From contig NZ_CP024866.1 in the NCBI RefSeq assembly GCF_004136015.1, forward strand, positions 5,367,969 through 5,431,968: a stretch of 64,000 bases of DNA, in the 5' to 3' direction. A model generated the notes under the pieces. It was given only the letters and a program-made list of their open reading frames with translations. It made no database searches and had not been told where the DNA came from. The DNA is from Pseudomonas sp. ACM7 (GTDB taxonomy: Bacteria; Pseudomonadota; Gammaproteobacteria; Pseudomonadales; Pseudomonadaceae). Positions 27,188-35,805 of this stretch are shown in pieces. Every line of letters begins with the position of its first letter. Positions within the stretch are counted from its first letter, which is position 1. The position numbers and the translations under genes were made by a program.

Positions 27188-27318
27188 GTAGCAGCTGGCG
27201 AAGCCTGCGTTCGGCTGCAAAGCAGTCGTAAACCTGAGCACGCGACCTTCCTGACACACCGAGTGAACTGATTTCACGACTGCTTCGCAGCCGAACGCAG
27301 GCTTCGCCAGCTGCTACA
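27188..27318. repeat. Repeat family C, inverted pair
   Basis: GTAGCAGCTGGCGAAGCCTGCGTTCGGCTGCAAAGCAGTCGT is mirrored by ACGACTGCTTCGCAGCCGAACGCAGGCTTCGCCAGCTGCTAC around a centre with CCTGACACACCGAG. It lies between convergent genes. Confidence 0.88.
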
Positions 27319-27327
27319 TTATTGAGC

Positions 27328-28413
27328 TTACTTATGTAACGCCGTACTGAGTGGCAATCGCGCCATATGTTTGGCCTTCAACGACCCGAAATACAACCAA
27401 TCTCCATACTCGCGAACGGTCGTGATCGGCGAGTAGTTGTCGCGGCTACCGTCCTGCAAGTTGGCGATCACTTTACCGTCCAGGCCCAGCGCGAAGGCGC
27501 GTTTCTCCACCGGTTTAGGCAGGACAGTCATGGCCCGCACGATCATCTTGCGCACGAAGGGATGCGGCGCGGTGGCATCGAGCAGTGCGTTGCGCGGTGC
27601 ATAAAGCGCCACCCAGAAGCGGTCGCGACCATTGAACGCGAGGTTGTCCGGCAACCCTGGCAGGTTGTCGATGAATAGATCACGGGTGCCGGCTTTCGGC
27701 CCGCTCAACCAGTAACGACTGATGCGATAGGCGCCCGTTTCGTTGACCAACACAAAGGCATCGTCCGGTCCCAGCGTCACGCCGTTGGCGAATTCCAGCT
27801 TATCCAACAGGACCGCGGTCTTGCCGGTCTGGAAGTCATAACGCAGCAAGCGGCCATCGCCGCCGTGCTCGATGATCGCTTCGCCGTCACTGCCGTAGCC
27901 AAAGCGACTGGAGGCATCACTGAAATAGGCGTAGTGCCCGGATTTGTCGATCGCCACGTCGTCGGTGAAACCGAAGGGCACGCCGTTGGCCGCCGTGGTC
28001 AATGGAATCAATCGGCCCTGGGCATCCAGTGACAGCAAGCCCTTGACCCCGTCGGCAATCACCAGCAGACCGTTGGGATGACGGGCCAGGCCCAAGGGTC
28101 TGCCGCCTGTATCGGCCAGATCCTTGGTGACCTTGCCGTCGAGGCTGGTACGGATCAATCGGCCGTCATTCAAACCCGTGATGAGGACGTCTCCCTCCAG
28201 CAGCAACGCTTCCGGCCCCTCGATATCAGCGGCGCCGACGCGCTCCACGCCTTTGAGGCGCTGATTGTCGGCGTAGATGCCGCTGGTGAGGGAGGGCGCC
28301 GGCGGCGGTGTCCAGGCCACCGGTTGAACCTTGGTCGGCATCAGCAGCAGAAAGGCGCCGATGGCGACGATCACCAGCAACAGCACATGGCGAAACTTGA
28401 CGGTTCGACTCAC
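27328..28413 (-). CDS. SMP-30/strictosidine-synthase-like beta-propeller protein
   Basis: A 361-residue protein with one N-terminal membrane segment (FRHVLLLVIVAIGAFLLLM) and a six-bladed propeller of the strictosidine synthase-like/SMP-30 type (DIEGPEALLLEGDVLITGLNDGRLIR, NGLLVIADGVKGLL, YFSDASSRFGYG, LEFANGVTLGPDDAFVLVNET, GLPDNLAFNGRDRFWVAL). The family includes lactonases and esterases and plant alkaloid synthase relatives. The GTG start at 28413 overlaps the TGA of the hydroxylase fusion gene and has AGGAG upstream, so the two are translationally coupled. This suggests that it acts on the lipid product of that enzyme. Confidence 0.82.
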   Translation of the reverse strand: MSRTVKFRHVLLLVIVAIGAFLLLMPTKVQPVAWTPPPAPSLTSGIYADNQRLKGVERVGAADIEGPEALLLEGDVLITGLNDGRLIRTSLDGKVTKDLADTGGRPLGLARHPNGLLVIADGVKGLLSLDAQGRLIPLTTAANGVPFGFTDDVAIDKSGHYAYFSDASSRFGYGSDGEAIIEHGGDGRLLRYDFQTGKTAVLLDKLEFANGVTLGPDDAFVLVNETGAYRISRYWLSGPKAGTRDLFIDNLPGLPDNLAFNGRDRFWVALYAPRNALLDATAPHPFVRKMIVRAMTVLPKPVEKRAFALGLDGKVIANLQDGSRDNYSPITTVREYGDWLYFGSLKAKHMARLPLSTALHK

Positions 28414-29555
28414 GCGCTGACTCCTGCCGGGGCCAACTGTTTTTGCGCCATCTCGCGCAATGCCAACATCGAAGCTGCCCACTCACGATCGATGCGGCGC
28501 TTGAGCAGCAGTCGATTGGCAATGCGCATCGCCAGGCCGCTGAACTGGTACTCCAGAGTGCGCACAAAGCGTGTGCCTTGGCTCAGGGCCTCACACTCGT
28601 AAGTCACCACTAAAGACAACCCGTGATCGTCATGGGCCCAGGCACTCCAGCGACGTCCAGGCAGGTATTCGTTAACCTCCCAGTGCAAGTGTCCCTCACG
28701 CCCCCCCGCCTTGATGTCTTCCTCGAACCGCCCCCCGGCATGCAGCGGACCGCCCTGGCCATCGACCTTGAGGGACGAGGGATGCCACTCCGGCCAACGG
28801 GTCACGGTGCTGGCATAGGCGAGCACGTCAATCGGGTCTCCAGCAATATCGATCTGATGCTGCATGCGGGTCATGGTCGTTCTCGTCGGGTGCAGGTCCG
28901 TCGGCTCCGGTTCCCAATAGAGGGTGCCAAACAGGTAGTCCATCAGCGGAAAAACGATATTGAAATTGCGTTCCTGCATCAGCTCACGACGGTGATGCAG
29001 TTCATGCAGGCGGCGCATCTGGCGGATCCACGGCAAGCGTGTGAAGGGGTTCTCCGGCGGCAGGTGCTCGCAGGCATGGAACACTTCATAGGTCAGGTAG
29101 CCGAGGACCAGACAGCCGCCGAACAACCCGGCGACGTTGGCATCGAACTGCTCAAGCAGCCACCAGACGGGCAGGGTGATGACGACCGTGTGCAACACGA
29201 TCAGCCAGGCTGGAAACAGAATCACCCGCCAGTCCCGGGCACTGTCGTAGGTCATGTGGGCAGGCGCGAAAAAGCTGTGATGGTCGCCGGCATGGCGTGC
29301 GTAGAACATTCGCGCGAAGTTTTTTTTATGATGCCCCAAGTGCCGATGGACCATGTACACGCCGAAGTTGAAGAACAACAACGTCAACGGCATCGCCAGC
29401 CATTCCAGTGGCTGAACCTGGTGCACGGTGCTCCAGAATCCGCCGATGGCCAGCAACCCGAACAGCAGCACAAAAGCGCCGTGCAGCCATGGGTTGTAGA
29501 GCGGATGAATAGCAGCGCGGTAGCGGGCGCGAAATGCTTCGGTGGTCTGCCTCAC
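28410..29555 (-). CDS. Fatty-acid-hydroxylase / SRPBCC fusion protein
   Basis: A 381-residue two-domain protein. Residues 1-215 are a membrane di-iron hydroxylase (fatty acid hydroxylase family) with several hydrophobic segments and the histidine clusters HRHLGHH (70-76), HAGDHH (88-93), HACEH (160-164) and HELHH (184-188). Residues 230-370 form a SRPBCC/START-type ligand-binding domain (IDIAGDPIDVLAYASTVTRWPEWHP). A hydroxylase that carries its own lipid-binding domain could deliver or hold a sterol-like or long-chain substrate. GTG 29555 is preferred because AGGTG stands 6 bases upstream; GTG 29564 adds three residues. Confidence 0.85.
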   Translation of the reverse strand: MRQTTEAFRARYRAAIHPLYNPWLHGAFVLLFGLLAIGGFWSTVHQVQPLEWLAMPLTLLFFNFGVYMVHRHLGHHKKNFARMFYARHAGDHHSFFAPAHMTYDSARDWRVILFPAWLIVLHTVVITLPVWWLLEQFDANVAGLFGGCLVLGYLTYEVFHACEHLPPENPFTRLPWIRQMRRLHELHHRRELMQERNFNIVFPLMDYLFGTLYWEPEPTDLHPTRTTMTRMQHQIDIAGDPIDVLAYASTVTRWPEWHPSSLKVDGQGGPLHAGGRFEEDIKAGGREGHLHWEVNEYLPGRRWSAWAHDDHGLSLVVTYECEALSQGTRFVRTLEYQFSGLAMRIANRLLLKRRIDREWAASMLALREMAQKQLAPAGVSA

Positions 29556-29662
29556 TGCAATCACCTGTAGTTATTGTTATCTCCAGCAGATTAGACGATC
29601 CCGGCGTTTCAGGCGGGCCGAACCGTGAGGTCACAAATGCCATGGGCCGGTGCAAACCGGAT

Positions 29663-30525
29663 TCAGGTCAGCGGGTTCCAGCGTTGCGACCAGTCATCGT
29701 CGGAGTTGATCACTTCGCGCAGCAGATCGAAGGCTTGTTGCAGGGTCGCCGAGTCGCGGTCGCGGGAGTAAACCAGATAAGTCGGGTAGCTGAATTCCGG
29801 GGCTTTGGGCACTTGCTCCAGCACACCGCTTTGCAGATAACTCTGGACCACCCGGGTGCGGAAGTAGCCGCTGCCTCCGTTTTCCAGAATGTACTGCAAA
29901 CCCAGTGGGCCGAGGTTGAAGCTCCGCGCGGCTTTGGCTTTTTCGGGCAGGGCCGCATCGTGTTGACGGCGGAAGTCCGGGCCCCAGTCGATGTACACGT
30001 AGGGATCGGGTCTTGCGGCTAGACGGATGAGGACCAGTTTTTCTTCCAGCACCTGTTCGACTTGCAGGCGTGGCCAATACTCGGGCTGGTAAACCAGCGC
30101 CGCATCCAGAACCCCCAGTTCCAGTTGGCGCAGCAGGTTTTCACCGTCACGAATTTCCATGCGCAGAGCGTGGCTGGGGATCTTCTCGCGCAGCGCGCCG
30201 GCCCAGCTGAGCATCAGCGGGTTGCACAGACTGACTTCGCCACCGATGTGCAACACGTCGCGGTAACCCTCGGGCAACGGCAAGTCCCGTCGCGCCGCTT
30301 CCCAGGTTTCGACCAGTTGATTGGCGTAGACCACGAAGGCTTCACCGTAGGTGTCAGGCGCGCACCGGCGCGGTTGCGCACGAACAACGTACTGCCTAGC
30401 TGGCTTTCGAGTTTCTGCACGCGCGCAGTGATCGCGGTCTGGGTGACGTGGAGTTTTTCGGCGGCTGCGGCAAGGCTGCCGTGGCGGACGATTTCCAGAA
30501 AGGTGCGGGCGAGATCGATGTCCAT
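29663..30525 (-). pseudogene. LysR-family regulator with a single-base frameshift
   Basis: The N-terminal frame (from 30525) encodes a normal LysR helix-turn-helix (MDIDLARTFLEIVRHGSLAA, then QTAITARVQKLESQLGSTLF) up to RAGARLTPT. A different frame then carries EAFVVYANQLVETWEA and the whole effector-binding domain to 29663. Restoring one base in CCTAC(G)GGTGAAGCC near 30346 would rejoin LTPTGEAF, the usual LysR linker. Codon use and conservation look good on both sides, so the break is recent or a sequencing error. In one piece it would be about 287 residues. It stands upstream of, and in the same direction as, the hydroxylase fusion gene. Confidence 0.8.
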
Positions 30526-30583
30526 GGGGCGGCCGGTGCGGGAAGTGCAGGCATTGTAAACGGATACCGCCGGATCAGTTCAT

Positions 30584-30711
30584 GTAGCAGCTGGCGAAGC
30601 CTGCGTTCGGCTGCGTAGCAGCCGTAAAGTCGGCACATGCGGTGTGTCAGGAAGACCGTGCAGCAGGATTCACGACTGCTGCGTCCGAACGCAGCCTTCG
30701 GCAGCTGCTAC
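30584..30711. repeat. Repeat family C, inverted pair (degenerate)
   Basis: GTAGCAGCTGGCGAAGCCTGCGTTCGGCTGCGTAGCAGCCGT faces CACGACTGCTGCGTCCGAACGCAGCCTTCGGCAGCTGCTAC, with several mismatches between the arms. It occupies most of the 30526-30757 gap. Confidence 0.82.
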
Positions 30712-30719
30712 CCGGATCG

Positions 30720-30749
30720 AGGAGCTGCCGCAGGCGGCGGTCTTTTAGC
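30720..30749. repeat. Repeat family B, degenerate half unit
   Basis: AGGAGCTGCCGCAGGCGGCGGTCTTTTAG matches the left arm of family B with a few changes and has no mirror. It ends 9 bases before the stop of the Tat amidohydrolase gene and abuts the family C pair. Confidence 0.7.
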
Positions 30750-30757
30750 GGCTCATT

Positions 30758-32716
30758 TCAAAACGCAAAACACGAACAACCAAAGGCCCCCCAGAAACCG
30801 GCGAAATCACTGACAGGTGCCGAGGACAGCCGCGCCCGTTCATGGCGATGGGCATGCACCGCGCAAGCCCCGACACATTGATGAACCTGCGCCGTCAGCG
30901 GCGCCAGGGGTTTCCAATGGCCCGGTACTTTGGCGACTGGCGACCACTCAGGCACCACCGGGACGGGAGGTGGCCCGAGTTTTTCAAACTCGACGCTGCC
31001 GTAGACAATCTTGCCGTCGACGATGGTCAGTACCGATTCGATCCATTTGACCGCTTCATCCTCGATGTGGAAATAGTCCGCCGACAGCGCAATCAAGTCG
31101 GCCAGTTGCCCGACCTTGATCTGGCCTTTTTTGCCTTGTTCGGAGGAAAACCAGGCGCTGCCGTGGGTAAAGAGTTCCAGCGCGGTATCGCGGCTCAAGC
31201 CTTGCGGGTACAGCGCCAGACCACCGACGGTGCGACCGCTGATCAGCCAGTACAGCGAAGTCCAGGGGTTGTAGCTGGAGACGCGCGTGGCATCGGTGCC
31301 AGCGCCGACTGGAATGCCTTCGGCCAGCATACGAGCGATGGGCGGCGTGGCTTCGGCAGCCTTGGCGCCGTAACGGTCGACGAAGTATTCGCCCTGGAAT
31401 GCCATGCGGTCCTGGATCGCGATGCCGCCACCCAAGGCTTTGACCCGTTCGATGTTCTGCGGGGTGATGGTTTCGGCGTGGTCGAAAAACCACGGCAAAC
31501 CGTCGAACGGAATGTCGCGATTGACCTTCTCGAATACGTCGAGCATGCGGCTGATGGATTCGTTGTACGTGGCGTGCAATCGGAACGGCCAGCGCTGCTC
31601 AACCAGATGGCGGACCACCGGTTCCAGTTCCTGCTCCATGGTTTGCGGCAGGTCGGGGCGGGGCTCGAGGAAGTCTTCGAAGTCGGCCGCCGAGAACACC
31701 AGCATTTCCCCGGCACCGTTGTGCCGTAGAAAATCGTCGCCCTGACCGTAGTGGGAGGTGCTGGTCCAGTTTTTGAAGTCGGTTAGTTCTTCCTTGGGTT
31801 TCTGCGTGAACAGGTTGTAGGCAATGCGCACCGTGAGCTGTTGGTCTTTGGCCAGTTGCTGGATGACTTGATAGTCGTCCGGATAATTCTGATAACCGCC
31901 GCCAGCATCAATGGCGCTGGTGACACCCAGACGATTGAGTTCGCGCATGAATTGGCGGGTGGAGTTGACCTGGTATTCCAGCGGCAGTTTCGGCCCCTTG
32001 GCCAGGGTCGAGTAGAGAATCATCGCGTTTGGGCGGGCGATCAGCATGCCCGTCGGGTCGCCATTGGCATCGCGCTGGATTTCGCCACCCGGCGGGTTCG
32101 GTGTGTCACGGGTATAACCGACCACTTTCAATGCCGCGCGGTTGAGCAGGGCACGGTCGTAGAGGTGCAGGACGAACACCGGGGTGTCTGGCGCGGCCTT
32201 GTTCAGTTCATCAATCGTCGGCAGGCGTTTTTCGGCGAACTGGAATTCGTTCCAGCCACCGACCACTCGCACCCATTGCGGCGTGGGTGTGCGGTCTGCC
32301 TGATCCTTGAGCATGCGCAGCGCGTCGACCAGTGAAGGGACGCCTTCCCAGCGCAGTTCGAGGTTGTAGTTCAGGCCACCACGGATCAGGTGCAGATGCG
32401 AGTCGTTGAGACCGGGAATCACCGTGCGACCGTGCAGGTCGATAATTTGGCTGCCGGGACCTTGCAGGGCCATGGCCTGGGCATCGCTGCCGACCACCAC
32501 AAAGCGTCCGTCCTTGATCGCGACCGCGCTGGCCTGAGGTTTTTTGCGATCGACGGTGTGCAGGCGTCCGTTGTACAGGATGAGGTCGGCGGGGGCGTCG
32601 GGCATGGTTTTACTCCCTGCGATTAGCGGGCTGATCCAGGCACCGACGGCGCCTGCCGAAAGGCCTTGCAGTACACGGCGGCGGTTAAATCCGTCGTGGT
32701 CGTCAGGTGGGCTCAT
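30758..32716 (-). CDS. Tat-exported YtcJ-like amidohydrolase
   Basis: A 652-residue amidohydrolase of the YtcJ/amidohydrolase_3 type. The N-terminus carries a twin-arginine signal (NRRRVLQGLSAGAVGAWISP), so it is folded before export to the periplasm. The metal motif NDSHLHL (after VIPGL) and the late GAGTDATRVSSYNPW region are intact. The C-terminal 40 residues are unusual: cysteine- and histidine-rich (QCVGACAVHAHRHERAR, ending FGCSCFAF). ATG 32716 starts the Tat signal; an upstream extension to 32830 is not credible. The substrate is unknown. Downstream lie repeat families B and C. Confidence 0.88.
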   Translation of the reverse strand: MSPPDDHDGFNRRRVLQGLSAGAVGAWISPLIAGSKTMPDAPADLILYNGRLHTVDRKKPQASAVAIKDGRFVVVGSDAQAMALQGPGSQIIDLHGRTVIPGLNDSHLHLIRGGLNYNLELRWEGVPSLVDALRMLKDQADRTPTPQWVRVVGGWNEFQFAEKRLPTIDELNKAAPDTPVFVLHLYDRALLNRAALKVVGYTRDTPNPPGGEIQRDANGDPTGMLIARPNAMILYSTLAKGPKLPLEYQVNSTRQFMRELNRLGVTSAIDAGGGYQNYPDDYQVIQQLAKDQQLTVRIAYNLFTQKPKEELTDFKNWTSTSHYGQGDDFLRHNGAGEMLVFSAADFEDFLEPRPDLPQTMEQELEPVVRHLVEQRWPFRLHATYNESISRMLDVFEKVNRDIPFDGLPWFFDHAETITPQNIERVKALGGGIAIQDRMAFQGEYFVDRYGAKAAEATPPIARMLAEGIPVGAGTDATRVSSYNPWTSLYWLISGRTVGGLALYPQGLSRDTALELFTHGSAWFSSEQGKKGQIKVGQLADLIALSADYFHIEDEAVKWIESVLTIVDGKIVYGSVEFEKLGPPPVPVVPEWSPVAKVPGHWKPLAPLTAQVHQCVGACAVHAHRHERARLSSAPVSDFAGFWGAFGCSCFAF

Positions 32717-32843
32717 GGGCAGTGCTCCGCGCAAAGGATCTTCATAAAAAAGCGAGGGCAAACAGCCGATGTCTGACGCATGCGGCCAGAAGGAATATAG
32801 ACGGCAAATCCACAGGTAGCCGTTTTCCAATGGCGAAAAACGA

Positions 32844-32870
32844 CGAATCCCGCCACGAGGGCGGGATTCG
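32844..32870 (-). terminator. Rho-independent terminator of the SCP2 gene
   Basis: CGAATCCCGCC and GGCGGGATTCG pair perfectly around ACGAG. On the minus strand the stem is followed by TCGTTTTTCGCC, a five-T tract, 42 bases after the SCP2 gene stop. Confidence 0.85.
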
Positions 32871-32911
32871 TTTGCAGCCAGGCGTGCCCCCGAAGGTCGG
32901 GAGCGGCGCGC

Positions 32912-33226
32912 TTAGGCCGGGAACAGCTCGGACAGTTTCATGGCCAGCATCATGTCGCCTTCGGCGCGCAGTTTGCCGCCCATGAAGGCTTGCATGCCGT
33001 CAGTTTCGCCGCTGACGATGCCTTCCAGGGTTTCGCCGTCCATGACCAGAGTCACCTGGGCGTCCGGGTTTTCGCCTTCCTGGAGCTCGCAGGTGCTGTC
33101 CTTGACGATCAGCGAGAAGTTCTTGGTGTCGTCGATGCGGAAACCGAATACCAGGTCCAGACCGGCAGCAGCGGCTGGGTTGAACTTGGCTTTCATTGCT
33201 TGTACGGCATCAGCTACGGAGGTCAT
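32912..33226 (-). CDS. SCP2 sterol-binding domain protein
   Basis: A 104-residue single-domain SCP2-type lipid-binding protein (FRIDDTKNFSLIVKDSTCELQEG, DAQVTLVMDGETLEGIVSGE, DGMQAFMGGKLRAEGDMMLAMKL). The GKLRAEGD stretch is the family hallmark. It probably binds acyl chains or fatty acyl-CoA in the cytoplasm. It is a single-gene transcript: a strong terminator follows, and the upstream histidine phosphatase gene ends 65 bases before its start. Confidence 0.92.
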   Translation of the reverse strand: MTSVADAVQAMKAKFNPAAAAGLDLVFGFRIDDTKNFSLIVKDSTCELQEGENPDAQVTLVMDGETLEGIVSGETDGMQAFMGGKLRAEGDMMLAMKLSELFPA

Positions 33227-33290
33227 GGTTCGATCCTTTCTTGGGTAATTAGAGCTGGGTGAATACAGCCAGGGTCACAATAGTCCGGAC

Positions 33291-34001
33291 TCAGCGAAAC
33301 GTGATGAGTTCCGGGGTCTTCAACAGTTGCAGGTGCGCATGACTGTTGAAAGAAGACAGAGCCACCTCGCGACCGCGAAACTTCAGCAGGTTGAGCGAGG
33401 TGTTGACGATTTGCCAGTTCAGTTCAAACGCCTGCCTGGCAGGCATTTGCGTAATGAGGTGGAGCAGGGCCGTGATAGTGCCGCCGGAGGTGAACACGGC
33501 GATTTTCTGGGTGTTGTCGGCGCTTTCGAGGATTCGCTGCAGACCGGCCTGCACCCGTTCGACAAACCCCAGCCAGCTTTCCAGGCCCGGTGTGTCATAG
33601 GTGCCGGCGAGCCAGCGTTCGATAATCAGGGCGAAGATGCGCTGGAACTCACCGCGATTTTGCGCGGCATTGCGCAGGATGTGCAGCGCTTCGGGTTCGT
33701 CCGGTAACATGGCCGGCAGCAGCGCGCGGATCACCGCGTCGGCGTCGAACTCATTGAAAGCGGAATCGATTTCCAGCGCGGGAACCGGCAGGCCTGCCGC
33801 AGCGAACTGTTCCAGTGCGCTGTTGGCCGTGTGCTGCTGGCGGCGCAGATCGCCCGAGAGGCAGCGATCGAAGCTGATACCCAGCTCGGCGAGGTGCTGG
33901 CCGAGGACTTCTGCCTGGCGAATACCGGTCGGCGACAGGACGTCATAGTCGTCTGCACCAAAGGAGGCCTGGCCATGTCGAATCAAATAGATACTGCCCA
34001 C
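33291..34001 (-). CDS. Histidine phosphatase (phosphoglycerate-mutase-like) protein
   Basis: A 236-residue protein with the catalytic RHG motif (YLIRHGQASFG), the second core residues in CLSGDLRRQQHT, and the late histidine region FTSGGTITALLHLI. Glycine-serine in place of the usual GH dipeptide of the fourth motif (TSGG) is worth noting. GTG 34001 is preferred because GGGAT stands about 9 bases upstream and the protein then starts directly at the first strand; a TTG at 34064 would add an unlikely histidine-proline-rich leader. It is convergent with nothing and divergent from sohB. A small-molecule phosphatase role is likely. Confidence 0.85.
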   Translation of the reverse strand: MGSIYLIRHGQASFGADDYDVLSPTGIRQAEVLGQHLAELGISFDRCLSGDLRRQQHTANSALEQFAAAGLPVPALEIDSAFNEFDADAVIRALLPAMLPDEPEALHILRNAAQNRGEFQRIFALIIERWLAGTYDTPGLESWLGFVERVQAGLQRILESADNTQKIAVFTSGGTITALLHLITQMPARQAFELNWQIVNTSLNLLKFRGREVALSSFNSHAHLQLLKTPELITFR

Positions 34002-34204
34002 GTCCGCGTCATCCCGGTACGTTGAAGGTTCGGCGAGGTTATGAGGATGAGGGTGAGCTGTCAATGAAAAAACATACGCTTGTTTGAAATGCCCGTTACA
34101 GGGCTGTTGCCAGAGGTTTCACGGCTGGTCGCCGGGGCGGCGCATGGGTATGCTGGAGGTATCCCGCGCGCATTTTTGCAGCGCATCGTATTAAAGGAGT
34201 CCCT

Positions 34205-35227
34205 GTGGAGTTTTTTGCGGAGTACGCAGTTTTTCTGGCTAAGACCGTGACACTGGTGATCGCCATTCTGGTGGTCCTGGCCAGTTTCGCGGCGTTGCGC
34301 AGCAAAGGTCGACGCAAGTCGGTCGGCCAGTTGCAAGTCAGCAAACTCAATGATTTCTACAAAGGGCTGCGCGAACGTCTGGAGCAAACTTTGCTCGACA
34401 AGGACCAGCTCAAGGCCTTGCGCAAGGTCGAAGCTAAAACCGAGAAAAAGCAAAAGAAGAAAACCGAGGCCAAGCCACGGGTGTTCGTGCTGGATTTCGA
34501 TGGCGACATCAAGGCGTCAGCCACTGAAAGCCTGCGCCATGAAATCACCGCGCTGCTGACCCTCGCCACGCCCAAGGATGAAGTGGTGCTGCGTCTGGAA
34601 AGCGGCGGTGGCATGGTTCACAGCTACGGCCTGGCGTCCTCGCAACTGGCGCGTATCCGTGATGCCGGTGTGCCGTTGACCGTGTGCATCGACAAGGTCG
34701 CGGCCAGCGGCGGCTACATGATGGCGTGCATCGGCGAGAAGATCATCAGCGCGCCGTTCGCGATCCTCGGCTCGATCGGTGTCGTTGCGCAGCTGCCTAA
34801 CGTCAACCGCCTGCTGAAAAAGCACGACATCGACTTCGAAGTGCTGACCGCGGGCGAGTACAAGCGCACCCTGACGGTGTTTGGCGAAAACACCGAGAAG
34901 GGCCGTGAGAAGTTCCAGGAAGACCTGGACATCACTCACCAGTTGTTCAAGAACTTCGTTTCCCGCTATCGCCCACAATTGGCCATCGACGAAGTGGCCA
35001 CCGGTGAAATCTGGCTCGGCATCGCGGCGCTGGATAAACAACTGGTGGACGAGCTGAAAACCAGCGATGAATACCTCGCCGAACGTGCCAAGAAGTCCGA
35101 GCTGTACCACTTGCACTACGCCGAACGTAAAAGCCTGCAGGAACGCATCGGCATGGCGGCCAGCGGCTCGGTCGATCGTGTGCTGCTGAGCTGGTGGAGC
35201 CGGTTGACCCAGCAACGCTTCTGGTAA
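34205..35227 (+). CDS. sohB: SohB, S49-family inner-membrane protease
   Basis: A 340-residue protease of the SppA/SohB family. It has an N-terminal membrane anchor (FLAKTVTLVIAILVVLASFAAL), a lysine-rich linker (KTEKKQKKKTEAK), and a protease domain with the nucleophile Ser168 (DKVAASGGYMMA) and general base Lys220 (AGEYKRTL). The GTG start is supported by AAGGAG six bases upstream. It degrades or processes membrane and signal peptides in the periplasm. A strong terminator follows, shared with the convergent cysI operon. Confidence 0.94.
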   Translation: MEFFAEYAVFLAKTVTLVIAILVVLASFAALRSKGRRKSVGQLQVSKLNDFYKGLRERLEQTLLDKDQLKALRKVEAKTEKKQKKKTEAKPRVFVLDFDGDIKASATESLRHEITALLTLATPKDEVVLRLESGGGMVHSYGLASSQLARIRDAGVPLTVCIDKVAASGGYMMACIGEKIISAPFAILGSIGVVAQLPNVNRLLKKHDIDFEVLTAGEYKRTLTVFGENTEKGREKFQEDLDITHQLFKNFVSRYRPQLAIDEVATGEIWLGIAALDKQLVDELKTSDEYLAERAKKSELYHLHYAERKSLQERIGMAASGSVDRVLLSWWSRLTQQRFW

Positions 35228-35259
35228 GCACCGTCGTGTAATCGTTTACGCCGGACACA

Positions 35260-35297
35260 AAAAAGCCCTGAACCGGATTTCCGATTCAGGGCTTTTT
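35260..35297. terminator. Bidirectional rho-independent terminator
   Basis: AAAAAGCCCTGAA and TTCAGGGCTTTTT form a perfect 13-bp stem around CCGGATTTCCGA, with T-runs on both strands, between convergent sohB and the DUF934 gene. Confidence 0.93.
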
Positions 35298-35310
35298 GTT
35301 TTACGCGTAC

Positions 35311-35805
35311 TTAGCGGCGACGGAACAGCGGCAGCGGTTCGTCGGTAGCAGCCTGATAGGTCACCGAGAAGTCCTTGAGACCTTCCAGGGCTTCGTACGG
35401 GTCTTTATCGGCGCGGATCGCAAAGGCGTCGAAGCCGCAGCGGTGCAGGTAGAACAGCTGGTCGCGCAGCACATCGCCGATTGCCCGCAGTTCACCTTTG
35501 AACCCGTAACGGTCACGCAGCAGGCGGGCGTTGGAGTAGTTGCGGCCATCAGTGAAGGCTGGGAAATTCAGGGCGATCACCTGGAAATTTTCCACGTCGT
35601 CACCGATTTCTTCCGCTTCTTCATCGGCATCCAGCCATACGCCCAGGCCGCCATCGCGGGCCTTGAGCATGCGGCTGTGTTCGCGCCACAGTTGCAACGG
35701 GACGATCAGGTCGTCGCAGTTGCTGACCTCGTCGATGTTGAAGTCCTTGGGCAGCAAGTGCCAGGTTTCGTCGACGACCTCGTTGTTCTTAATTATTCGC
35801 TGCAT
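35311..35805 (-). CDS. DUF934 protein, CysI partner
   Basis: A 164-residue DUF934 protein (MQRIIKNNEVVDETWHLL, then LDADEEAEEIGDDVENFQVIALNFPAFTDGRNYSNARLLRDRYGFKGELRAIGDVLRDQLFYLHRCGFDAF). It is a well-known companion of cysI in Pseudomonas, probably needed for sulfite reductase activity or assembly. ATG 35805 lies within the 3' end of cysI (17-base overlap), so the two are coupled. A longer start at 35835 would extend deep into cysI and adds only a serine-rich leader. Confidence 0.9.
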   Translation of the reverse strand: MQRIIKNNEVVDETWHLLPKDFNIDEVSNCDDLIVPLQLWREHSRMLKARDGGLGVWLDADEEAEEIGDDVENFQVIALNFPAFTDGRNYSNARLLRDRYGFKGELRAIGDVLRDQLFYLHRCGFDAFAIRADKDPYEALEGLKDFSVTYQAATDEPLPLFRRR

